From an uncultured Muribaculaceae bacterium (GTDB lineage Bacteria; Bacteroidota; Bacteroidia; Bacteroidales; Muribaculaceae), in NCBI GenBank assembly GCA_947176745.1, contig CAMWRV010000013.1:1-55181 (forward strand): 55,181 nucleotides of DNA, read 5' to 3'. The position numbers and the translations under genes are program-made. Shown piece after piece: positions 22,716 through 30,131 of the stretch. Within the stretch, counting starts at the first letter, position 1. The number at the start of each line of letters is the position of its first letter. The notes under the pieces are model-generated. The model did not search any database. It saw nothing but the letters and a program-made list of their open reading frames with translations, and was not told the origin of the DNA.

Positions 22716-24599
22716 TCATCTGTTCATCAGCAACAGGAGCACATTAATGTCGGCGGGAGACACGCCAGGGATGCGCGAGGCCTGCCCTATCGTGGCCGGC
22801 CGGATGCGGTCGAGTTTCTGACGCGACTCGGTGGAGAGTGCCGTGACCGAAAGGAAGTCGAATCTGTCGGGAATGAGAAGATTCTCCAGTTTGGTCTGAC
22901 GGTCGGCCAGCTCACGCTCTCTTTTGATATAGCCGTCATATTTGATCAGAATTTCGGCAGCCTGGACTATCTCGCTTCGGCGCGCCTCCTCAAGAGAATC
23001 GATGCGGCTGCGGAGAGCGGGAAGAATCTCGGCGAGAATCATAAACCCGAGTTGCGGACGCCTGATCAGTTCGACAAGTCTTAGCGAGGCTGTGAGCGGA
23101 GTTGTGCCCCGCTCCTCAAGAAAGCGGTTCACTTCGGGAGACATCCTGACGAGATAGTTCATGCTCCACTCCATGAGACTGTCGCGCTGCTCACGCTTGC
23201 TGATCATAAACCGATATCGTTCATCTGTGGCCAGACCTATCTCATGACCGATCGGCGTGAGTCTCATGTCGGCGTCATCCTGACGGAGAAGAATGCGGTA
23301 TTCCGCCCGCGAGGTAAACATGCGGTAGGGTTCGTCAACCCCTTTTGTGACGAGATCGTCGATAAGTACACCGATATATGCCTGATCCCGACCGAGCACT
23401 ACGGGAGCTTTCCCCTGCGATCTGCGGGCGGCGTTTATACCGGCCATCAGACCCTGCGCGGCAGCTTCCTCATAGCCGGTGGTACCGTTCACCTGACCTG
23501 CAAAATAAAGTCCCGACACGAGTTTTGTCTGAAGATCATGCGTCAGCTGCGTCGGATCGAAGAAGTCATATTCTATGGCATAACCGGGGCGATAGAACTG
23601 CACGTCGCGGAGAGCCGGCACGCATTTGAGCGCATCGACCTGAACCTGCCATGGCATCGAGCTTGAGAAGCCGTTGATGTAATATTCCTCGGTAGTCTCA
23701 CCCTCGGGTTCGAGAAAGAGCTGGTGACTCTCCTTGTCGGCGAAGGTGACGAGCTTGGTCTCGATGCTGGGGCAGTATCGCGGCCCGATGCTTTGTATGT
23801 CGCCGTTATATAGGGGAGACTCGTCGAGACGCTCCACCATGATGCGGTGCGCTTCAGGATTGGTATGCACGATCCAGCAGGGACGCTGACGCAGACTTCT
23901 TCTGACACCGGGCATGAACGAGAACTTCTCCGACAAGTCCTGATCTCCATCCTGTCGCTCGGCAAGAGAGAAGTCGATGGTTCGCCCGTCGATGCGGGCA
24001 GGGGTGCCGGTCTTCATACGGTCAGTGCGGAATCCGGCGTCCATAAGCTGTTCGGTAATCCCTTTGGATGCGTCTTCGGAGATGCGGCCACCCTCGACCT
24101 TTACGGCACCGAAATGCATGAGTCCGTTGAGAAAAGTTCCGGCAGTAAGGATGACCTGACGGGCCTTGAACTCAAAGCCGAGTGCCGTTCTGACGCCACC
24201 GAGATCAGTGCCGTCGAGAAGGAGAGAAGTCACCGTATCCTGAAAAATGAAAAGGCCGTCGGTCGAATCAAGGATCTGCCGCCAGCGGTCGATATACTTC
24301 GTGCGGTCCGACTGCACACGCGGCGACCAGACAGCCGGACCTTTCGAGCGGTTGAGCATGCGGAACTGCACCGCGGTCTCGTCGGCCACGATACCCATCT
24401 GACCGCCAAGAGCATCTATCTCCCTGACAATCTGACCTTTCGCTATGCCGCCAACAGCAGGATTGCACGACATCTGCGCGACACGGTTCATATCCTTGGT
24501 AATCAGGAGCGTAGAAGCTCCGAGACGCGCCGACGCCACAGCGGCCTCACAGCCGGCATGACCTGCGCCGACAACTATTACATCAAATTCAAATTTCAT
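22716..24599 (-). CDS. mnmG: tRNA uridine-5-carboxymethylaminomethyl(34) synthesis enzyme MnmG
   Basis: A 627-residue FAD protein that, with MnmE, modifies the wobble uridine of several tRNAs. FAD-binding VIVVGAGHAGCEAA (8-21); MnmG signatures MSCNPAVGGIAKGQIVREID, GPAVWSPRVQSDR, LTAGTFLNG, TGTPARIDGRTIDF and GYEEAAAQGLMAGINAA. The C-terminal helical domain that binds MnmE is complete. Start at 24599 (MKFEFDVIVVG). Located between ybeY and apt. Confidence 0.97.
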   Translation of the reverse strand: MKFEFDVIVVGAGHAGCEAAVASARLGASTLLITKDMNRVAQMSCNPAVGGIAKGQIVREIDALGGQMGIVADETAVQFRMLNRSKGPAVWSPRVQSDRTKYIDRWRQILDSTDGLFIFQDTVTSLLLDGTDLGGVRTALGFEFKARQVILTAGTFLNGLMHFGAVKVEGGRISEDASKGITEQLMDAGFRTDRMKTGTPARIDGRTIDFSLAERQDGDQDLSEKFSFMPGVRRSLRQRPCWIVHTNPEAHRIMVERLDESPLYNGDIQSIGPRYCPSIETKLVTFADKESHQLFLEPEGETTEEYYINGFSSSMPWQVQVDALKCVPALRDVQFYRPGYAIEYDFFDPTQLTHDLQTKLVSGLYFAGQVNGTTGYEEAAAQGLMAGINAARRSQGKAPVVLGRDQAYIGVLIDDLVTKGVDEPYRMFTSRAEYRILLRQDDADMRLTPIGHEIGLATDERYRFMISKREQRDSLMEWSMNYLVRMSPEVNRFLEERGTTPLTASLRLVELIRRPQLGFMILAEILPALRSRIDSLEEARRSEIVQAAEILIKYDGYIKRERELADRQTKLENLLIPDRFDFLSVTALSTESRQKLDRIRPATIGQASRIPGVSPADINVLLLLMNR

Positions 24600-24689
24600 C
24601 GTGATGTGTTCAGGCCGTTCGCCACAACACAGCTGCGGCAAAAGGCATCGTTAATTCTGATTAATCTGCCCGAAAGAGGGCTACGCCGT

Positions 24690-25106
24690 TCATGCTTGCC
24701 ATAGCGACAGCGCGGCGTTTTCGTTCGCTTCCATTATCTCGCGCTCGCCCGGACCCTTGTCGTCGATACCGCACAGATGGAGCACTCCGTGGATGATTAC
24801 CCGAAGCAGTTCGTTATCGTAGCTGTCGCCCACCGCAACAGCGTTCGAGGCCACGGTGTCGAGCGAGATCACCATATCGCCCGAGATACGTTCGCCCCGT
24901 GTAGAGTCGAACGTGATAATGTCGGTATAATAATCGTGATCGAGAAATTTTTTATTTGTCTCAAGAATATAGGGGTCATCACAGAAGAGATAAGAGAGAC
25001 GCCCCACCACATAACCGTGGGAAGCCGCGACCTGACCTATCCACTCCCTCACCCTGTCATAGTCGAGAGGAGGGAGAGAGACATTCTCCGAATTAAAACT
25101 TATCAT
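24690..25106 (-). CDS. ybeY: Endoribonuclease YbeY (rRNA maturation)
   Basis: A 138-residue metal-dependent RNase for 16S rRNA 3'-end maturation and ribosome quality control. Motif HGVLHLCGIDDKGPGE (106-121): the first two zinc ligands His106 and His110 are present, and the place of the third His is taken by Asp116. Upstream are the usual YVVGRLSYLFCDDPYILETN and TDIITFDSTRGERISGDMVI segments. Start at 25106, preceded at 25134 by a -7 box. First gene of the run to apt. Confidence 0.93.
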   Translation of the reverse strand: MISFNSENVSLPPLDYDRVREWIGQVAASHGYVVGRLSYLFCDDPYILETNKKFLDHDYYTDIITFDSTRGERISGDMVISLDTVASNAVAVGDSYDNELLRVIIHGVLHLCGIDDKGPGEREIMEANENAALSLWQA

Positions 25107-25133
25107 TGAAGATTTGAAATTTAAGTAATCATG

Positions 25134-25141
25134 CAAATATA
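25134..25141 (-). promoter_or_regulatory. -7 box for ybeY-mnmG-apt
   Basis: Minus strand TATATTTG; no TTTG at the -33 position. The remainder of the divergent gap 25142-25346 shows no repeat, tRNA or DnaA-box-like site. Confidence 0.55.
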
Positions 25142-25346
25142 CTAAATTTTTTCGAGACCCGCAGACCGCACTCATTCAAGCCTCCAGATTGTCAATCTGT
25201 GTCTGACTGTAGAAAACAGCCACAACTTACTATATAAGCGCACCTTAGAGATAAAATCGGCACATTTTAAGGCTCTGAGAATTGAAAAATCAGAAAAAGC
25301 TGTAGAGTTACACGCATAAAAAAGAGCCTCGATGCAATTTTTTTAT

Positions 25347-25354
25347 TATTTTTG
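25347..25354 (+). promoter_or_regulatory. -7 box for the 25379 lipoprotein gene
   Basis: TATTTTTG following a T-rich run. Predicted leader about 20 nt. No clear -33 TTTG. Confidence 0.55.
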
Positions 25355-25378
25355 CGAACGGAAGCAGACACAGCCCAC

Positions 25379-25885
25379 ATGAACACCGACAAGAAAAAGA
25401 CGACACGCATACCGGTCCGGTTATCGGCCGTTCTGCTCCTTTGTGCAATGACCGCCTCCACTCCTCTGCTCATGACCTCATGCAGCCACGATGACCCGAC
25501 CACGGAGGAAAAATCCAACCATCGTCCAGGTGAAGGGAGCAACGGCAACGGAGAGAACGGCAACGGCAGCTCAGGCGAAGAAAAGGGAGAGACACCCGGA
25601 AACACGGATCAGCAACCGGCCATCGTCGGCAACTGGATCGACCACGCTACAGACGCGACCCACACCTTCGGAGCCGACGGCAGCTACACACTGACAGACT
25701 CCGGCGGAGAGACAGCTGAGGAAGGATCATATACATATTCCGATCTCAAGCAGCACCTATATATAAGTATCGACAACGGCAGCGAGACATTCGTGCGCGA
25801 CTACAGATGCGTTATCTCCGACAGCCGCATGACTCTCACCGACGCGACAGGCAACAAAAAGGAACTGACCCGAACGGGCGACTGA
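25379..25885 (+). CDS. Lipoprotein with lipocalin-like domain
   Basis: A 168-residue protein. Start at 25379 (MNTDKKKTTRIPVRLSAVLL...), a lipoprotein signal with LLMTSC lipobox. A Gly/Asn/Ser/Glu-rich disordered linker follows (about 37-70), then an ~85-residue beta domain that starts IVGNWIDHATDATHTFGADG and includes GSYTYSDLKQHLYISI and DYRCVISDSRMTLTD. This is the pattern of the lipocalin-like domains on Bacteroidales lipoproteins. First plus-strand gene after the strand switch. Function unknown. Confidence 0.8.
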   Translation: MNTDKKKTTRIPVRLSAVLLLCAMTASTPLLMTSCSHDDPTTEEKSNHRPGEGSNGNGENGNGSSGEEKGETPGNTDQQPAIVGNWIDHATDATHTFGADGSYTLTDSGGETAEEGSYTYSDLKQHLYISIDNGSETFVRDYRCVISDSRMTLTDATGNKKELTRTGD

Positions 25886-25928
25886 TCCTCGCCGAAACAT
25901 CACAACCCACACCTCTCCCACCGACCAT

Positions 25929-26708
25929 ATGAAATATATAATAAAGATAAATCCTGCATACGAGAAATATCGCCCGGCGATCGAAGAGATAATCAGAAAA
26001 GGGAGACCCGAACGATCCACCGTCATCTACAAGGGGCGCAACATTCTCTACAAGACCGACCTCGGAGGCGTGACAGCCGTGGTAAAGGATTTCAAGAAAC
26101 CCAACGCCGTCAACGCCTACGCCTATACAACAGTACGCAAGAGCAAGGCGCGCCGCAGCTTCGAGAACGCGTCGAAGATGGCGGCACTCGGATTCCTGAC
26201 TCCCGGGCCGATAGCCTACGGAGAGGAACGCGACGGACTCCGGCTCGGCAGAAGCTGCTACATCAGCCTCGAACTCATTGGCGGCACCGAGATGCGCCAC
26301 TGGGAAGACCATCCCTGCGCCGCGACACTCGTGCCGGCATTCGCCTCGGAGATATGGCGGCTGCATCAGGCAGGAGTGTGGCACAAAGACTTCTCGCCCG
26401 GCAACATACTTTACACCATCCGTCCGGACGGCGGATATGAATTCCACTATGTGGATCTGAACCGGATGAAATTCGACGTTCATGACCCGAAGCGACTCAT
26501 GTCGATGTTCAGGTCGATCAACCTGAATCCTGCCGAGACCGCACGCCTCGGACGCCTATACGCCGCCGCCTCGGGCAAGGACGCCGACGCCATGGAAAAA
26601 GAAGCGTTGCAGCGGCTCGAAGGCTACTTTGCCGAACGGAGACGCAAAGCGTTTTTCAAGCGGCTGATACATGGCCGGATCCTGCCCGACAGGAAACGGG
26701 CCGAGTAA
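25929..26708 (+). CDS. Lipopolysaccharide kinase (Kdo/WaaP family)
   Basis: A 259-residue protein kinase-like enzyme likely to phosphorylate a lipid A/LPS core sugar on the cytoplasmic side. Candidate ATP-binding Lys53 (AVVKDFKKP), catalytic loop WHKDFSPGNILY (His152, Asp154, Asn159) and metal-binding FHYVDLNRMKF (Asp176). Length fits the family. Followed by two glycosyltransferase genes at 36 and 25 bp, so the three form a surface-glycan group. Confidence 0.88.
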   Translation: MKYIIKINPAYEKYRPAIEEIIRKGRPERSTVIYKGRNILYKTDLGGVTAVVKDFKKPNAVNAYAYTTVRKSKARRSFENASKMAALGFLTPGPIAYGEERDGLRLGRSCYISLELIGGTEMRHWEDHPCAATLVPAFASEIWRLHQAGVWHKDFSPGNILYTIRPDGGYEFHYVDLNRMKFDVHDPKRLMSMFRSINLNPAETARLGRLYAAASGKDADAMEKEALQRLEGYFAERRRKAFFKRLIHGRILPDRKRAE

Positions 26709-26744
26709 ACTGATTTTTACATATAAGAACGAGAACATAAGTAA

Positions 26745-27470
26745 GTGAACGAACAGAGAATACCCAAGACAATACACCTGTGCTGGTTCGGCGGGGGCGA
26801 CTACCCCGTCGAGGTCAAGGCATGCCTCGACACATGGCACAGGATACTGCCCGACTACAAGATAAGAGTCTGGACAGGCGATGATGCCCGGGCACTCGGC
26901 ATACCATACGTGAACGAAGCGCTTGACTGCCGCAAATGGGCATTCGCATGCGATGTGGTAAGGTTCTACGCCGTCTACACAGAAGGTGGAGTCTACATGG
27001 ACAGCGACATATTTCTATACTCCCGCTTCGACGACATAGCCGCGACCGACGCCGACTTCATAACCTTCCATGAGAAATGCGACCCCGACCATGAGGACTT
27101 CGGGCTACAGGCCGCCATGTTCATGGGAGTAAAGGGCAACCGCTTCTGCCGCGAGATGCTCGACCACTACGCCAAAGAGCACTTCCTCAACGAAGACGGA
27201 AGCATGAACCTGCTTATCTCGCCGATGAGGATGCGCGACGTAGCCTCGCGCCACGGCTACGTGGCCGAAGACCGCGAGATGCGCCTCGACATACTCACCG
27301 TGCTGCCGACGCGCCGCCTGAAACCGCGCAAACGGTATCCTCGTTCGAAAGACTGCATAGGGGAGCACCGCGTGGTCGGATCATGGCGCAAACGCCCCCT
27401 CGGACGCCGCATCACAAAGCGCATCGAACACCTCTGGAGAGCAGTAAGATACGCCATCTGCCACAAATAA
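26745..27470 (+). CDS. Glycosyltransferase family 32 (OCH1/capsular type)
   Basis: A 241-residue protein with a GTG start (26745). N-terminal IPKTIHLCWFGGGDYP, central RFYAVYTEGGVYMDSDIFLY with the DxD metal/sugar-nucleotide motif (Asp86, Asp88), and a basic C-terminal tail likely to contact the membrane. GT32 enzymes add hexoses to glycan chains. Acceptor unknown; the neighbouring WaaP-like kinase and galactofuranosyltransferase-like gene point to LPS core or capsule. Confidence 0.88.
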   Translation: MNEQRIPKTIHLCWFGGGDYPVEVKACLDTWHRILPDYKIRVWTGDDARALGIPYVNEALDCRKWAFACDVVRFYAVYTEGGVYMDSDIFLYSRFDDIAATDADFITFHEKCDPDHEDFGLQAAMFMGVKGNRFCREMLDHYAKEHFLNEDGSMNLLISPMRMRDVASRHGYVAEDREMRLDILTVLPTRRLKPRKRYPRSKDCIGEHRVVGSWRKRPLGRRITKRIEHLWRAVRYAICHK

Positions 27471-27495
27471 ACCGACAAGAAACAAACCCACGCAT

Positions 27496-28524
27496 ATGAA
27501 ACGATCCGGACGACTCGCCTACCTGACACGCAACTACAAAAGCACAGCCTACGGAGGCGCGAAGGCACGCGTAGACATCGAAGACATACTCGCATCAGAA
27601 GGAGCGGTCAACCTCGGTCTGCCGAGAACATTCCACCGCAACAAGATTGTGGATTACATACGCAATTTAGGCAGTATAATACACTTTATCTTTGCCGTAA
27701 AGAAAGGCGACACAATAATCATACAATACCCGGTAAAGAAATACTACCGTTTCATATGCCGGACGGCACGCCGCAAAGGAGCGCGCACCATCACTCTCAT
27801 ACACGACCTCGGATCATTCCGCCGCAAGCGGCTTACGCCCGAAGAGGAGATACGCAAGCTGTCGCTGAGCGACGCCGTGATCGCCGCCAACGAGAACACC
27901 CGCGAATGGCTCCGCGAGCACGGTCTGAAGATACCGGTCGCGCTACAGACAGCATGGGACTACCTGTCGGACAAGCAGCCGCCGGCCTCGCCCGCTCCGG
28001 CCGATTCCTGCATATTCGTGGGTCATCTGAAAGAGAGCCGCAACGGTTTTCTATACAAATTCCCCCCGCAGCTCGACATACATCTCTACGGCACAGGTGC
28101 TCCAGCCGAGACTCCGGCCAACATCCACACCCACGGGTTCGCCACTCCCGACGCGATAATCAGCGGCGGCGAGGGAAGATACGGACTGATCTGGTACGGC
28201 ATGACACTCGCGCACGACAACACCGGATATATCGGCGAATATATCGGATACTGCAATCCCCACAAACTCGGACTCTACATGCTGGCCGGCAAACCGGTGA
28301 TAATATGGAAAGGGGCCGGAGCCGCACCCTTTGTCGAGAGAGAGGGTATCGGACTGACCACCGACACACTCGAGAACCTTGACCGGCAGCTTGCCGGAAT
28401 CAGCGAGGAGCGATACGCCGGGATGGTGGCCAACACGCGCCGCGTGGCCGCGCGGATGAAAAAAGGGGGATTCATCACCGACGCGATCCGCGAGGCCGAG
28501 TCTATGCTCGAAAAACAAATCTGA
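27496..28524 (+). CDS. Galactofuranosyltransferase-like glycosyltransferase (GT-B)
   Basis: A 342-residue protein. Seen: NYKSTAYGGAKARVDIEDIL at the N-terminus, KGDTIIIQYP, ITLIHDLGSFRRKR, a C-terminal Rossmann half with SCIFVGHLKESRNGFLYKFP, YGLIWYGMTLAHDNTGYIGE and NPHKLGLYMLAGKPVIIWKG. This order matches bacterial beta-1,6-galactofuranosyltransferase-like proteins. Last gene of the surface-glycan group before the dcw cluster. A stretch near 27640-27700 is AT-richer than the rest and includes TATCTTTG (27687-27694) without a matching -33. Confidence 0.8.
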   Translation: MKRSGRLAYLTRNYKSTAYGGAKARVDIEDILASEGAVNLGLPRTFHRNKIVDYIRNLGSIIHFIFAVKKGDTIIIQYPVKKYYRFICRTARRKGARTITLIHDLGSFRRKRLTPEEEIRKLSLSDAVIAANENTREWLREHGLKIPVALQTAWDYLSDKQPPASPAPADSCIFVGHLKESRNGFLYKFPPQLDIHLYGTGAPAETPANIHTHGFATPDAIISGGEGRYGLIWYGMTLAHDNTGYIGEYIGYCNPHKLGLYMLAGKPVIIWKGAGAAPFVEREGIGLTTDTLENLDRQLAGISEERYAGMVANTRRVAARMKKGGFITDAIREAESMLEKQI

Positions 28525-28588
28525 AATAAATTTATTTAAAAATCCATTTAATCTGTCGGCACCTGCAAAAAGATTGCAAAAAAATCGC

Positions 28589-28596
28589 TAACTTTA
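28589..28596 (+). promoter_or_regulatory. Likely -7 box for the dcw cluster
   Basis: TAACTTTA, one mismatch to TAnnTTTG, in the AT-rich 28525-28610 gap. Predicted leader about 75 nt. No good -33 element. An AT palindrome (AAATAAATTTATTT, ~28525-28540) precedes it. Confidence 0.45.
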
Positions 28597-28676
28597 CATC
28601 CAATTTGCAGAAGTAGTGCCGCGCCGGAACCGCCGGCACGCGCAACGCATACGCAAACCAAAGAGAGACAGACATA

Positions 28677-29585
28677 ATGGAGTCAGAGACATATCATATA
28701 CCGGCATTGCTCACCCAGTCGGTCGACGGGCTTGACATCAGGCCGGACGGCATATATGTGGACGTCACCTTCGGAGGGGGCGGCCACTCTCGTGCCATCC
28801 TCTCACGCCTCGGCGAAAGGGGACACCTATACGGATTCGACCGCGACACCGACGCGTATGCCAACGCGCCCGATGATCCGCGTTTCACATTCGTGCACTC
28901 CGACTTCAGATACATATCGAACTTTCTGCACTATCACGGCGTGGAGCAAGTGGACGGCATACTCGCCGACCTCGGAGTATCATTCCATCACTTCGACTCG
29001 GCCGAGAGAGGATTCTCCTTCCGCTCCGACGCGCCGCTCGACATGCGCATGAACCGCAGCGGAGGCCGCACATGCGCCGAACTGCTTGCAGGCTATGACA
29101 AAGAAGAGATCGAGCGCCTGCTGCGCTCATACACCGACCTCAAACGCCCCGGCGCGATAGCGTCGGCCATAGTCAGGGCGAGAGAGAAAAACCCCGTGGA
29201 GACAACCGGACAGCTTGTAGAGGCAGTAAAAGGCACACTCAATCCTAAAGCCGAAAAGAAAGACCTCGCGCAGGTCTTCCAGGCACTCCGCATAGAAGTC
29301 AACGGCGAGATGGACGCACTCCGCGGACTGCTTGAACAATCGCTGCGCGTGCTCCGGCCCGGAGGGAGACTCGCCGTCATAACATACCACTCGATCGAGG
29401 ACCGGATGGTCAAGAACTTCATCAGGAGCGGCAACGTGGAAGGGGAGATCGACAAAGACATATTCGGCAACATCTCGACACCATGGAAGGCCGTGACACG
29501 AAGTCCGATCGTGCCCGACAAGGCCGAGACAGAAGCCAATCCCCGCTCGCGAAGCGCAAAACTGAGAATAGCAGAGAAAAAATAG
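28677..29585 (+). CDS. rsmH: 16S rRNA (cytosine1402-N4)-methyltransferase RsmH
   Basis: A 302-residue SAM-dependent methyltransferase (MraW). ETYHIPALLTQSVDGLDI, SAM motif YVDVTFGGGGHSRAIL, FDRDTDAYAN, GILADLGVSFHHFDSAERGF, LRIEVNGEMDALRG and the C-terminal ITYHSIEDRMVKNF are all present. First gene of the division/cell-wall cluster. mraZ, which usually stands directly before it, is absent. Confidence 0.97.
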   Translation: MESETYHIPALLTQSVDGLDIRPDGIYVDVTFGGGGHSRAILSRLGERGHLYGFDRDTDAYANAPDDPRFTFVHSDFRYISNFLHYHGVEQVDGILADLGVSFHHFDSAERGFSFRSDAPLDMRMNRSGGRTCAELLAGYDKEEIERLLRSYTDLKRPGAIASAIVRAREKNPVETTGQLVEAVKGTLNPKAEKKDLAQVFQALRIEVNGEMDALRGLLEQSLRVLRPGGRLAVITYHSIEDRMVKNFIRSGNVEGEIDKDIFGNISTPWKAVTRSPIVPDKAETEANPRSRSAKLRIAEKK

Positions 29586-29668
29586 CGGAAACCGATACAT
29601 ACTGCTCTCTAAAACGATACAAACCGAAACTACAGATCCACCACAACGAAGAGAACCACAACACACAG

Positions 29669-30055
29669 ATGGGAAGGAAAAAAGGGAACCAGACAGAAGC
29701 CGACTCACCCGCCGCAAATAAAAAGAAAGATAAAAAAGGGGGATACTCATGGGTCAACGAATTCCGCTACGGGCGGTCGATATCGGTTGAATTCTTCAAA
29801 AGCAACGCATGGCTGCTTCTGATCATAGTCGTGGCGGTGATCGGCCTTATCGGTCTCCGCTACAAGACGAAGACAAAGATGTCGGAAATCAAGCGGCTCA
29901 ACACCGAGCTTGCCCGGGCCGAAAGCAACAAACTTCAGGAAAAGGCGGCCTACATGTCGCTTATCCGCGAGACCGAGATGCGCCGCATGGTAAGAGAAAA
30001 GGGGCTGCCACTCGAATTTCAGGAACAGCCCCCCTACGAACTTATCGACGAGTGA
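29669..30055 (+). CDS. FtsL-like division protein
   Basis: A 128-residue protein with a charged cytoplasmic N-terminus rich in Lys, one TM helix (AWLLLIIVVAVIGLIGL, ~47-63) and a periplasmic coiled coil (MSEIKRLNTELARAESNKLQ). Start at 29669 (MGRKKGNQ); the longer ORF overlaps rsmH in another frame and is not supported. Position between rsmH and ftsI is where ftsL lies in dcw clusters, and topology matches the Bacteroidota FtsL-like family. It should form a complex with FtsQ and the FtsB-like protein at the septum. Confidence 0.85.
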   Translation: MGRKKGNQTEADSPAANKKKDKKGGYSWVNEFRYGRSISVEFFKSNAWLLLIIVVAVIGLIGLRYKTKTKMSEIKRLNTELARAESNKLQEKAAYMSLIRETEMRRMVREKGLPLEFQEQPPYELIDE

Positions 30056-30131
30056 CACCACCTGCCTCAACCTGATCACATCAACCCCCTGAAAAGACCG
30101 CTATCCGGCACAAACAAGAGAGACCCGACAC

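Noticed and set aside
25107..25378. Replication origin at the strand switch
   Set aside because: No DnaA boxes (TTATCCACA-like), no dnaA/dnaN; only polarity and a nearby parS-like site support it, so it is kept as a low-interest observation, not a feature.
27687..27694. TATCTTTG inside the galactofuranosyltransferase-like gene as an internal promoter
   Set aside because: No -33 TTTG at the right distance, unlike the murC case; chance occurrence in an AT-richer stretch is likely.
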